Assembly (NCBI GenBank): GCA_000697055.1
Contig: JNDT01002032.1
Coordinates: 1-64,000, forward strand
Reading direction: 5' to 3'
Origin: Saksenaea vasiformis B4078
Taxonomy: Eukaryota; Mucoromycota; Mucoromycetes; Mucorales; Saksenaeaceae
Length of the DNA: 64,000 bases
Within the stretch, counting starts at the first letter, position 1; each line of letters begins with the position of its first letter. Both the position numbers and the translations under genes were made by a program. Below the pieces are notes generated by a model. The model was not told the DNA's origin, did not search any database, and saw only the letters and a program-made list of their open reading frames with translations. This document shows, piece by piece, positions 1 through 11,500 of the stretch.

Positions 1-187
1 TGGTGAACATCGATGCTTGCATTCAGTATTAGTTTGCAATAACTGTCATACTGTCTGGCAACGGGATGTCAATGCATCAAGAAACATTCATGCAATATTC
101 ATAGCTGTGATTCAGCAAGGACAACGACCAGCGGTCTTTACTAGACCAAATTCAACTGAAACTGCTCCACGTAATAGAAACGTGTGA
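1..187 (+). CDS. Fanzor (TnpB-like) nuclease, C-terminal end only
   Basis: The frame is open from base 2 to the TGA at 185-187, so this is the last exon of a gene that begins outside the window. It reads VCNNCHTVWQRDVNASRNI near its start: a CxxC zinc-ribbon half, then the RuvC-III motif with its Asp (RDVNASRN). This pairing is characteristic of TnpB and Fanzor proteins. About 35 residues with Pro, Arg and Asn follow and end the protein. The same arrangement (CPQC, then WNRDVNAGRN) ends the full-length Fanzor at 33844-37198, but the tails differ, so the two are paralogues rather than a recent duplication. Whether the missing part is intact cannot be seen. Family assignment is firm; activity is unknown. 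Confidence 0.8.
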   Translation, partial: GEHRCLHSVLVCNNCHTVWQRDVNASRNIHAIFIAVIQQGQRPAVFTRPNSTETAPRNRNV

Positions 188-189
188 TG

Positions 190-1754
190 TTTACGGCGTC
201 GGTATGTGGGCAAGAAGGAATACCACCCTGCAATCGTATGCTAACCAATTAATTTATTTTCCGATTCTTCTCATTCGTCCTGAACTTGAATTTGAAGAGG
301 AGACACTGTAGGATCAACTGCTGGCATATTTTCTATTTCTATCAGCGGTTGCACACGATGCTGACTGATACAATTGATGAGATATTTGTTTCTTTTTTTT
401 TTGTTAGACGATCGTAAACACAGCCACGCCTGTCTATCCACAAAACCTTATGACAAATTAGTAAATGGGGCGCTATCAGCTGGTGTCATGAATGCTGCTT
501 TAGACTAAGTCGATTGGATAACATTGCGGATAATAAATCAGCACTTTTTTCCCACTCCACATTGCGTGGAGGGAGACCGCCCGAGTTCTTTTTCGCGACA
601 GAGGAAGTGATTACAGCACCTCATTTGCAGATTGACGAGATAAAAAACCTATCAATATGCCTTTTTTTTTTTCGTCAGTCGCACATTGGTTGGATTAAAA
701 AGTAATTTCACCAACCACAGATATTGTTTCTGGAAATATCAAACGGCCCCTTCACAATATCTTTCAAATGGCTTAACAAACCATTCTGACAGCGTAAACT
801 GGTATGATTATAGTTTTACTTTCGTGAATGAGAAAAAATTACGGCTGAATTGTTAACAGACCGTTATTGTATTAACTTTCCCAGAACACGGGTGCGGTTT
901 TCGTTTCTGAGCTGGCAGACTTTTTTTTTTCACTGTCCGATGGAGAAACAAAGATTCTGCTCGCTCAATTTCTTAGTAGTTGGTGCAACATAGGTATTCA
1001 GTCCTCTATTGGACGCTGGGACCCGGAACGCATAAAAGATGTTGTGAAAATGGTAGATGCTACATATTTTATGAATAAGGCATGGAGAATAGACGTGCAC
1101 GCCAAAGAAATGTGCTGAGTTGTACGGGTGTGGGGTCGACTCTAATAGCTGACGAATGAAGAGAAGATAATGTGACATGCAAGAACGGGCGTAAGGTGGA
1201 TGTCCAGAAATTTTGAAATCGCTTTTCGAATCGAAACATGATGAATAAATATGCGATATCCGAGTCACCGCTAGTGTTCTAAGAAATACGGTTGATTAAA
1301 CTGATCACCGCCGTACGATAGTACAAACGTTTCTAAAGAAGACGGATTCGTTTCATTCAAAAAGGATCGTTTGAATGAGATGACGTGTGATGTGCGAACA
1401 CGCAGCATTCACTCAACTGTTGGACATTCCGAGAGACACAGCCATCCTCCTACGTTGACATCGATAGATTATTCAAATTATAATACAATAGATGTATCAC
1501 GATCAATCGACACTCCAGGAATTATAGGTGGTCCGCCTCGGATCTTTTAGGGGCCGTAGGTGTTACACGACGCAGACCGCCTTGAGCATATTCTAAGCTT
1601 CAATTTTACTAGAGTATTCTTTATTCACGTTTGGAACAGGATAGTGGCTGTAATCTATCGTGCGGGCCATAATATACTTGCTAATAGTTTGTAGTAACTA
1701 GGGAAGGGGCATGCGTCTCTTTATCGGGATCTCATTTTCCTGGACTATAATCCG
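190..1754. other. Non-coding stretch, no gene supported
   Basis: Only short ORFs with no recognisable motif and no chain of splice-compatible exons. AT-rich with several T-tracts. If the left-edge Fanzor has a downstream guide-RNA gene it would lie in the first few hundred bases, but no hairpin stands out. Confidence 0.5.
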
Positions 1755-1875
1755 ACTTCGTCGCAATTTGCCGCATTTGGGCGCATTTCGTCTCCTGTCT
1801 CATTTTGGATCATGTGTTAAAGCATGCGTCGAAATGCGTCAAGAGACGAAATGAGTCAAAGTGCGACGAAATTTG
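1755..1875. repeat. MITE-like palindromic element, copy 1
   Basis: A segment of about 120 bp whose ends are inverted copies of each other (TTCGTCGCA at the left, TGCGACGAA at the right). It has a further inner inverted pair (ATTTCGTCTC and GAGACGAAAT). The reverse complement closely matches 2925-3038. Non-coding, with no target-site duplication that I could define. Confidence 0.75.
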
Positions 1876-1915
1876 GCTCCAGTGGTGGTAACTAGTGAAA
1901 AAAAAAGTATATCAA

Positions 1916-1960
1916 ACTACTGTTTATTGAAATACGTTTTACGCTACTCTACAATAAATC
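1916..1960 (+). repeat. Dispersed repeat, copy A
   Basis: Carries the core TGTTTATTGAA followed by TTTTACGCTACTCTA. This core recurs, diverged, at 4618-4740 and 20745-20865 in this orientation and at about 15412-15500 and 51318-51390 inverted. It is probably the end of an unidentified mobile element. Confidence 0.5.
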
Positions 1961-2404
1961 TTAGCATCCAAAAAGAAACCTTGCACTGAAAAGAAAACGG
2001 AATACGTAGCTAATACACCAATTATGACAGAAAGGCCATGTATTACTTACATGAAGTTGGTCCCCCCATGGATGCAAAATTTATTGGAGCGGCGTATAAC
2101 ATATTTCATGGTTAGTAAAAGGAATGGTATCTTTTACCGCTTTTGCCAGACGCTTCCTTTGGGAGATTCCTGGATATATCGTTTCTGTATTCCAGCAAGA
2201 CATGGTGCTTCTTGTCGTAAAGATCGCATTTGAATTCAAACTCAGATACACGGGATTCGTACGGTTATACAATTTGCGTCGTTTTAAGGCTGCGTGTTTT
2301 CGCTTTTCAGATAGTTTCCCGTATGTTGGATTGGTAAACAAGACGAACAAAATGTACTAAAAGAAAAAAAAAAGGAAGAAAAAGTGCTCCCTTAAATATG
2401 CATC

Positions 2405-2670
2405 GCTTTCCGTTCTCTGAGACATCCCTTTTGTGTGAGATAAAAAGGAATCTATCTTCAACACACTTTTTGCATGAGACGACAGAATCCTGTTTCTGAC
2501 ACACCGTTTGTACGAGTCGAAAAGAACCCGATCACTGATTCACCTTTTGCATGAGACAAAGAATCCTATCTTTAACACAGGATAATCGAGTCCTATCGTT
2601 AACACGTCCTTGCACGAGACAATGAAACCCTGTCCCTGACACGTCTTTTGCATTAGACAATGGGACTTAT
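2405..2670. repeat. Degenerate minisatellite, unit about 42 bp
   Basis: About six head-to-tail copies of a roughly 42-bp unit. The conserved parts are TTTTGCATGAGAC, then AATCCTATC or a variant, then TTAACAC or CTGACAC. Copies differ at many positions, so the array is old. No coding frame runs through it. Confidence 0.7.
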
Positions 2671-2924
2671 CAGTGATATACGGGTAACGTGGAAGAATAT
2701 GACATGCAAATCATAGCATCGTATGAACGTAAAAATACATACTCCAAAGCGCAGATTTATCTGGAAGTAGCGCCAAATATCTTCAAATAGACGCAAAGTC
2801 GTAGGAAAAACCCAATAGTAAAAGCCAGGCTCACATGTGTTCATATCCATATGAAATACTTCCTATCACGCCTTCTAAGGTTTGATTCAAGGAAAGAATC
2901 ATTGTTTTGATACCAGACGATTGC

Positions 2925-3038
2925 CCAATTTCGTCGCATTTTGACGCACTTCGTCTCTTGACGCATTTTGACGCATGCTTTAACACATGATCCAAAATGA
3001 GACAGGAGACAAAATGCGCCCAAATGCGACGAAATTGG
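2925..3038. repeat. MITE-like palindromic element, copy 2
   Basis: It has perfect 17-bp terminal inverted repeats, CCAATTTCGTCGCATTT and its complement. The body is the reverse complement of 1755-1875 with few changes. Size, lack of coding potential and inverted ends fit a miniature inverted-repeat element. Confidence 0.8.
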
Positions 3039-4617
3039 AGTACAGTAGTACAACAATGACTGTGTAGAAAGAATAATGTATCCGCTGCGTGAGAAAAAAG
3101 CATGCCAGAAGAAGAGTTGAGTATACGGGTGCCGACGTTCAGTAGAAGCCATTTCGTACTTTATGAAGAACGCTAGCAAATCCAAAGTTCTAATAAAAAA
3201 ATGGAAGGAATTGTAAAAGTCTCACGGTATCCTGCCATTAGTGCAACCACAATCTTCTGGGCCGCATCTGAGCGAGTTGAGATCCGACGCTTTTTGTTTG
3301 TAAGGGCGACTGTGCGCCGTTTATTTGGTTACATGTTCAAAGGGAGGGACGTGCCTACCAAAGTTAAAGGAGGGAAACTACAGAATATTACGACGATAGG
3401 GAAGAGTGGAGGAGGTGTTCGTCTATGAAGCGAGAAAGCCTTTTCGAGCAATCACGATCTGCACCGTCGGGGGAGTCGCTATTTGACGAAACGTAGTGCC
3501 AAGGAATTGGGGAGGGGTAAACCATTACTCCATAACACAGAAATAGCTATGTTCAAAAAAAAATATCGACGGCAATATACCCAATTCGTCAAATGCTCGG
3601 AAGCCAACCTTCCTCGGCGCACGGATAGCTTACAAATCGTTGGTCATCAGCTTGATTGACATGGCATTCATGGGTTTGGTGTCCATTTCAGGAATCACCA
3701 GGGATGCCTCGCTTCCTTCAGAATCAAGTGATTAGAGACAAATTCCGAGCGCTCATGGTGTAACACATTGGACAATGTGAGTGGTGAAACTGGGGGTACC
3801 ATACAATGGAATTGTAAGACCGAGACAGCGCGTCGTTGGATATTCCCATTTTCTTTGGCGGGAAAAATGGTTTAAATATTTCTATTCTAAGAGATTCAGC
3901 CACGCTCACACATGAGAACCACTGTCAACAATAGAATCGTGCGTGTGATGGACGTTTGCACTGGTATGCGGACTACCAAATGCGTCTCATCTTCCGTTTG
4001 CCCGCGGCGTAGAAGGATAACTCCACGTTGTTTTACAACCATCTTTCTCGCGAAATATATTGTTTGACAGAATAGCTGGATTCCATGCCATCCAATCCAA
4101 AGGTCCCTTGGACGGACTTTGACTGCGTCTTACCACGTTGTCTGAGGTTTTTTGGCATTTTCTCCAAAATAGGAAGTAATGGCTAAACGCGAGGTACGTA
4201 ATGATCTTCTCTGAATTTTCTTGCATTAATTTAACCCTCGAGATATTCGACTTGTTTAAGGAATGGAGATAATAAATTAATAAGGGTCGATTGTTAAGTG
4301 GAGCAATAATAATCACAAGGAACACGGTAAGCTTCGCACGACGTTTGGTACACAGGCGGCGATGTGGTATAGAAATAGTATCTACAGAAACACCCCATCG
4401 TACTATTTTTGTTTCCAAGGCAACAACTGAAGTATCTCCATTTCCTTTTTTAGAAGGTATCATTTAACATGGTCGCTGCTTCTTCCTCTGGCACGTACGT
4501 TTCGCTCTTGGACAATTAGAGTACGAGACGGCTGGATAGATCAGCTATGCAGATAATAAAGTGTCTTAGATGAAATGTTTGAGGATTTGGTCGCGAGGTC
4601 AGCCACTCAGGTCTCCT

Positions 4618-4740
4618 ATTACTGTTTAGAAAGAATTTTTTTACGCTAATCTATATCAATTTCTGAGGCCGTGGAGAGCCAAGCTTGCGTTAATGAAGAA
4701 TTGGATATGCGGTCCTTAATACATAAATTGGAAACAATCC
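4618..4740 (+). repeat. Dispersed repeat, copy B
   Basis: Shares TTTTTACGCTAATCTATATC exactly with 20745-20865. Weaker similarity continues for about 110 bp on the 3' side, so this is a real interspersed repeat and not a short chance match. Confidence 0.65.
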
Positions 4741-5886
4741 CATACTTACGCTAGTTGGTTCAAGGAGAATGCGAAGTCTATATCGAGTTGCATAATAATT
4801 GATTCATGATTAGTAAGTAGAATAGCCCATGGGGATGGCAATTACTCATAAAGGTAATACCGCCAACAGCGGTGGTTGACCCCGCGCCATGACCGGCGGG
4901 GGCCACATGGGGGAGGGAACCTGAAGCTACAGATCAGTGACAATACGCACTATAAAGAACTTGAAGCGATAGATCGTTTAGCTACCTAATACCAAAAGAC
5001 GAATGATTCTGCAACAAACATGTACTTCAGTGATGGGCAAATGGCACTATTACAGCCAAGCTGGATCGGACAGAAGTTTTGCAGGCTAAATGACAGATAA
5101 AAGAACATAAGTGATCCTAGATGTGTATTTCATCTAAAGGACCTACTGGGGACCGTTGAAACGAAGAAGAAAAAAAGAGAGGGTGTACATCCCTTCAGGC
5201 ACCCATCACATCTCATTATCTAAAGCGGTGGTTACAATTGGACACTGGAAAATGAATCAGAACAGTGAACTAATAATGCACTTTGAGTTGATGCATAAAG
5301 GTATGCTTGCTTTCCATGCAACATTCAAGACTTCAAGAACTACTTTCTAATGCATAATTATGGAATAAATCTGATATGTCCATCTCCCCTTTTCCTTTTT
5401 CCTTGACAAAGAGTACAGTAGAAGCTCAATTATTTGATACAGAAACAATCGTATCGTAGGGATGAAGTTTCTAGAAAGGTCACTGCATTCATTGCATAAA
5501 AATATACTCGTCTTCAATCAAGCGGTCTGCTCTATTATAGGGAAATTCCTACAATTTCCTCTTATAAAACCTTTGTCGAATTTGGTTGGCTTTCTTGGCG
5601 CACTATCTAGCATTCTATCCGTTAAATTCCTGTGCACAGTACAAGCATTCATTGATTAAGCGACAAAAAGGGAAACAAACAAAAATGTGCTGGCTCATTG
5701 GCCTGGCATGAGTAATTCAATGCATTTTGGAACCACTGCGTAATGAATAGAATAGAATAGAATAGAATAGAAAAAAAAAGCGTTTATGAACTAACTGCAT
5801 AAAGTAATTTTGGGCTAGATTGTATGCGTAATGGCCATGGCGAGAGTGTTGGTAAGAAAGAAAAAAAAATGTGCGTGCGTGCGTGC

Positions 5887-5887
<1 letters not shown>

Positions 5888-5922
<35 letters not shown>
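5888..5922. repeat. GT dinucleotide microsatellite
   Basis: An uninterrupted run of about 17 GT units, preceded by a short GTGC run. Confidence 0.95.
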
Positions 5923-5925
<3 letters not shown>

Positions 5926-6149
5926 TGTATACATGTGTTGTGTGCGAGTTTTGCTATCTGGAATTGCATATGATCAATAAGGTGGAACCAGCCAACGAAG
6001 AAAATAAAGGGAAAAAAGAAAAAAGAAAAAGAAAAAGAAAAGAACAACAATAAAAGAAGAAGAAAGGAAAAAGAAAAAAAGAAAAGAAAAGGAAAAGGAA
6101 AAGGAAAAGGGAAAACTCTCTCTGTCTCTGCTTCTTGGGTTCGTTATGT

Positions 6150-8570
6150 TCAGATGCTGTTGTCTACTGGACTACTTGTGTCGGTGCTGACTTCGTCCGG
6201 TGTCATGGATTGACTTCTGTCGTCTTCTTCGGGCGATTCAGTACGCGAAAACATGTTGCTTCTCTCTATAGTTGTTGGATGACTGATACGTGCGTTGATT
6301 CGTCGAATGGCTTTTCCTTTGTTGCCGCTCATTGCTTCAAAGTTTTGCCAAATATAATTTTTGCATTTGTTTGCGTTCGGTAGATCTTGGATCATTTTCG
6401 CTATTGTGTTTTTTCGTAGACCAAAGAAGTCAGGTCCCACTGGGTTATGACCGTAATCCATATTACGAATGGCAAATGCTCTAATAATAACAGACAATTG
6501 ACTTAGCATCGTCATTTTTCATTTTTCTTTTTTCTTACCTTCGAACAGCAATTGTCCACACCGTTGTAGGTGTAGGTCCACACCATACTTCTCCAGGATT
6601 ATCATCGGCATCCAGTTGGAACTGAAGAAGAATGAAAAAAAAAGTTAGATGAATAGGGTTGTTATGAGGGGGTTTAAGTTTCATTATCTACATACAATAG
6701 GTTCATCTCCGCCATCAAGGATCTGGCAGGTGTACTGTGTGTCACTGTGGGGATCGACCATGCTACGATACCACCTAAGAGAAAAAAAAGAAGGGACGAG
6801 TTACATCGCGTGCATCCCCTTTGAAAAACGTGTTTACTTTTTTACTCGGTATCCCACGGGATAGATGTAGCGTTGATTATGGAAGGCTGCGCGGTCCCAG
6901 ACTACCCTGCCGAGGTCTAATACGGTCCACGAATCTACCTCGGCTGGCAGAATATACTCGCCATTCTCGTCTTTTTTGACTTCCACAAACGGACGGATGT
7001 CGTTCGCGTTGGGTGGCTTGGTGTCTCGCTTTTTCCGTCGTGATTGATGGTAATGAGCATCCACCGTCGCTTTGGGATAAGTAAATGATCGGGGTGGCGG
7101 ACGTGGGTAGGGTAGCGATGCTACTTGATCAGCCGACATGATTGACGTTCGTCCTTCATTATCACTCGTGCCATGTTCTGAAATGGTAGGTGATCGTTCC
7201 TGTTGATAGGCAACAACGCTGTTGCTGCTTCCTGTTGAAGAAATTTTTCGTCTTTTCACTGCTACTGTTATCTGTCTTTGATCGTCTGGAGGACCGGCAG
7301 GTAGTCGATTCCACGAGGATGAAGAGGACGGTGAAGGGGACAGTGAGAGTTGTTGCTCGTACACAGAGTCGAAGGGGTGATGGCTCAATGTCACTGGCAG
7401 TTTCTGCAGTGCACGCTTGTTTGCATGTGAAATTGCATCTGTTGATAACTGAAAAGATGAAGCAGGAGATGATGATAAACCTGCTTGTGTCGGCGTGGGT
7501 GGAAATGAAGAGGTGAGGGAGGGGAAAACGTGGTCATACGGTCGGTCGACAGGTGCCGAATCTGGAAACGTGTTTGGGCGATCATCCGTGAAAAGTCGAA
7601 TTGTCTTGGGTTTGTGCAACAACGATTTCATGGGCGGCAACATGCGCTTGTTTGTGGTCTCATCATGTATCGGGACACGATGAATCTAAGGAGAAGTAGG
7701 AATGTGGTTGTCAGGGTGAGGTTAACCAAGGATGTTTTTTTTTTTTTTTTGCTGGAACATACCGGATGTAACTGAATCAAGACTTCGATTGTATAATCAT
7801 AGGTAGAAGCGGATGGTTTGGTGACTCTTCCTGTAACTTTCAAAGTGTCTGTTTCTGGGGCATCGCTCAAAATAAAGGATAGTGATCCATGACCTTCCCA
7901 GACAACAGAAAGAGCGGACTCCTTTGGATCGCCCAGGGGACTTTCTTCAAAATTGGCACTGTAAACAGCCGTATCATGATCGGCACGCATCAGTTGGTCG
8001 GGGCTACATTGTGACGCGGCTTTAGTATGGACCATTCCGAGGAGAAAGGGGGGGGGAAAAAAGCAAAGGGAAAAAAGCCGAAGAAAAAAAGGGAGGGGTT
8101 TTTGGGGGTGAAAGGGTCAAAGTTTGTGGGGGAAAGATGAATAGACGGAAATTAAAAAAGCAAGGACGAAGTGGGGTGTGGTTAAACTCGGAGATGACGA
8201 CAGCAATACATACCATGATGAACAAACGCAGAAAAGACATCGTTTCAAAGGAACACTAATCCAACTGTCGGTTTTGAGATGGGCTTCTAATGCCATATCA
8301 AATGAGCACAGACAATTCGTACCGGAACCCTTGAATGTGTAAAATATCTTCACTATACAAAAAGATGATGAGTTAGAGCACGAGAATGTATGCATGAACA
8401 CGCTGAAGATGAGAGTTGCCCTGTTTCAATTTGCACTGGCATCCTAATGAAGTAATAAACCATCATTGCGTACCTTTCCCGGTTAACTTTTGTGTAGGAC
8501 AAGCTTGATTGGATTGAGTCGTATCAGGTTGTAATATCTGATCGATGGACATGCTTGTTTGTTGAGACAT
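6150..8570 (-). CDS. FYRN/FYRC domain nuclear protein (TBRG1-like)
   Basis: Seven in-frame exons: 8570-8474, 8352-8214, 8003-7763, 7685-6838, 6774-6696, 6621-6539 and 6480-6150, giving 605 aa. The FYRN domain spans exons 4-5 (GRVVWDRAAFHNQRYIYPVG, then RSMVDPHSDTQYTCQIL). FYRC spans exons 6-7 (GPDFFGLRKNTIAKMIQDLP). The pair occurs in chromatin proteins such as trithorax/MLL and in TBRG1; with no SET or PHD seen here, the TBRG1-like layout fits best. Exon 2 encodes an unusual Cys cluster (CLC, then CLFCVCSSC) that could bind metal. The middle (about residues 190-400) is Ser/Pro-rich and disordered with a basic KRRK stretch. The start at 8570 is the first ATG of exon 1. A nuclear, chromatin-related role is inferred from the family. 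Confidence 0.88.
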
Positions 8571-11500
8571 GTTGCAATATATTTAAAATCGATTTAAGAA
8601 ACAGAAAAAGCAGAAATAGATCAAACTTACTGCCGAAGCAGCATACTGTTATAATAAAATTGGTGTATATATAAAAAAAGAAAATATGGTCTTTTTTTTT
8701 CTTTCTTTCCTACCACTGAAGTGATGATGAAAAAATGTAATAAAACCAAAAAATAGATATATCAATATAAAACGAGTGATATCTTAAGTTTTGAAAAGAA
8801 AGAAAGAAAGCAAGTAAAAAAAAAAAAAAGAGAGGAAGAAGAAAAACAAAAGAGAGAGAGAGAGAAAGAGATAGTGAGATAAGAGAAAGAAAGATGTAAA
8901 AGATATATAATAAAATAAAAAAAGAAAAGAAAAGAAAAGAAAAAGGAAAAAGAAAAAGAAAAAAAAAGAGAGAAAAAGAGAGAGAGAGAGAGAGAGAAAG
9001 AGAGACACAAAACGAATTAGGTCTCAACTAATGTAATCCGATGCCACAACCAAAGGGCGGGATTTACGTTGAAAAAGTGTAGGGTAACATTGAGCCTATC
9101 TTTGCGTTAGGGACAGAATAAGTGGACCAACAACATTTTGCATTGCTGTGGATAAGTCTATGAATGCAAGGGATTTAAGGGATAGCACACACACTGCATT
9201 CCTTAGAGATAACTTCTGCCGGGATCCCTTTTTGCTACCAAATGATGCAACCTGCAAAGATTCATAAAAGGTGCAGCATTTCATATATTCAAGGCACATG
9301 CACTAAATAGACTGGAAGCTAGGGCAACTGATATGCTGTAGCATCAAGGGAAACTGTATACATATATACACATATTCAGCGAAAAAGATATAAAAAAAAC
9401 TTTGATTACCACCACGTGCTCACCCTCCTTGCGAAGAGAGAACAATAGCATAAAGCGTTCATCAACGGCAACCACCGAAAGTGTCTTTTTGTATAGTTAA
9501 CGCGGATTGTTTTTTCTTATTTTTTTTTCAGTTTCAGAACAGGAACGTCTTTTTGATCATAGATAGTTCCCCCCTCCCCTTCGTACCTTTGGGTCTTTGG
9601 CTGTTTTTTTTTTCCTCCTTGAATCTATTTTACTTCAATCCGTTGCGATCTTCCAAAATCCACGTTGCATCCGCGCGCCGCAAAATTATAGTTTTGAAAC
9701 CATGGTAATATGTTCCTGGCAATGATATATAGATTATAAAATCCCAGCTCCTTAACCTGTGATTTTATCGTGTTACTTGCCGTTCTGTACTATAAAAAAT
9801 CGATCGGGTATTCGATTATTAGGTTGTTATGCAAGGGCGGCAAATGACGCGGCTGTGGCGAGCATGCAGAAAGTTTTTAATGGAAATACTCCCTCAAACT
9901 CTAGGGTCCTACAAAGGGTTTCCTTCATACAGAACTTCTTTTTTTTTTTTGCCATCATTCTTGAGGGCTCTTGTTTGATAGGGAGCACAATTCTGGGTTC
10001 CAAATACTTGATTTGAACTGGGATCAACCCAATCCCATTCAATCAAAACCTACCCAATAGTTATGTTAAAATTGATAAAAGACTATCAGTTTCAAATCCG
10101 ATCAATTAAGTCTTCTCTTTTTCTATGTTTGATGAGAATAGTGAACAATGAGAAATTGTACTGCTTGCCAATTCAAGTTAAGGACCACACGGGATGGGCT
10201 TTTTGGTTACGGATGCCTTAAAAGTCCGCCTGTTGACCAATGTGTGTAAATCGTTTAACCGTTCGCCAGTAAAACCCCATCGATCGACTCTTGTCTGGGA
10301 AGTGAGATCTGTGTCACCCCACGTTTGACAACCCAATAAACTTTGTTTTCGGTCCCGAAGCCCAAGCCGCGGATAAAAGAGTTAAAACATTGCCAAGACT
10401 TTAAGATGAACGTGTGGGATTAGACTCCCGAGAAGATTCGACGGAGAAAACACTGGTCATTCCTTTTTCGGTCGAGCCACCCTTAGTTCTAGTTACTCAA
10501 TTCACTTTTTGCTTGTGCTCCGCAATGGCTACACCATTTCATTTCTCTGGGATTTATTCCTCATGGACCGTTTATTTTTGCAGAACGTGTACCATCCTAT
10601 AAACAGAAAAGCTACCTTTGTAGATCTCTACGAACACATGGCTCATTTATCTCAACAAAACACAGATGGATCGTGCGAAGCTAAATTGTCTCAGTTGTGG
10701 GCTCTTCCAAGTCTTTCATTGGCTCCTCTTCCCGCGCCACGATCACTATGGTTGCACCAAATGCGTACATAATCACTCTTTGCCATTCCCAGTTACTCTT
10801 TTTATCCTTTTTCACAAGGACCGTGATCTTCCCATTTAGTCAGCAGACAAGGACCCTCTTGCTCTCCACTTGGATTCGCCATTTTCTTTCAGCGGACTGA
10901 GTTCTGTACGCCTCCAGTTTCTCGGCCTCCGTGCCCATCCACCGTTCTGGATTCACACGTGATCGGAGTCGTTTTCAGCTCTAGGGGCTTTACAGTGTGC
11001 CTCCTCCTGCTTTAGGCTGCGACTTCTATCCTAGCACCCGAATCTCGATTTACTATCCATACTACGAAAGAAAGTCCGAGAAACATCATCTATAGCTTTA
11101 AAGTGATCTACACAAAAAAAAAAAAGATCTCAAACCTTTTGCCACTTCAGGACAATAGTCTCCGGAACCAATCATCTATTTATGGTACCTTGCGAAGAAA
11201 AATTTTAGCCGGGAAAATGTCGCCATTGCTTGGCCGGTGTATGCGCCGAAAAACAAACCAAGAAAACGTAATAGATAATCAGTAGGTGCGGCGACAAAGC
11301 AACAAACAGGCTTGTTTAGGTCACGATAAGCGTTCATTTTTTGTTATTACACGAGAGAGAAAGTATGGGAACACGAAGCAACCATAAATGGAAAGTAAGC
11401 GATCGGTCTTACTCGATTTCGTGTGTTTTTCGGTTGTACACATCTTTATCACTTTTTTCTTGGGGTGATTAGTCACTGACTTCGTACTTCTCGCCCAAAA

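Larger units (their letters stand above)
3039..6149. other. Gene-poor repeat region
   Basis: No coherent gene. The longest frame, 3987-4463 on the minus strand (158 codons), has no recognisable domain or start context. It holds a dispersed-repeat copy (4618-4740) and a pogo-like terminal sequence near 5415 (ACAGTAGAAGCTCAATTA). It also holds an AATAG pentanucleotide array (5746-5770), a GT array (5888-5922) and the purine-rich tail downstream of the minus-strand FYR gene. Confidence 0.6.

Noticed and set aside
3987..4463. 158-codon minus-strand ORF
   Set aside because: No domain, biased composition or splice context. It ends in repeat-rich DNA and is compatible with chance in a long non-coding stretch.
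8710..9027. Three overlapping minus-strand ORFs rich in Ser, Leu and Phe
   Set aside because: They are translations of GA/GAAA simple repeats upstream of the FYR gene.
9080..9265. Open plus-strand stretch (RISGPTTFCIAVDKSMNARD)
   Set aside because: It looks protein-like but is under 60 codons, without a start, splice partners or family.
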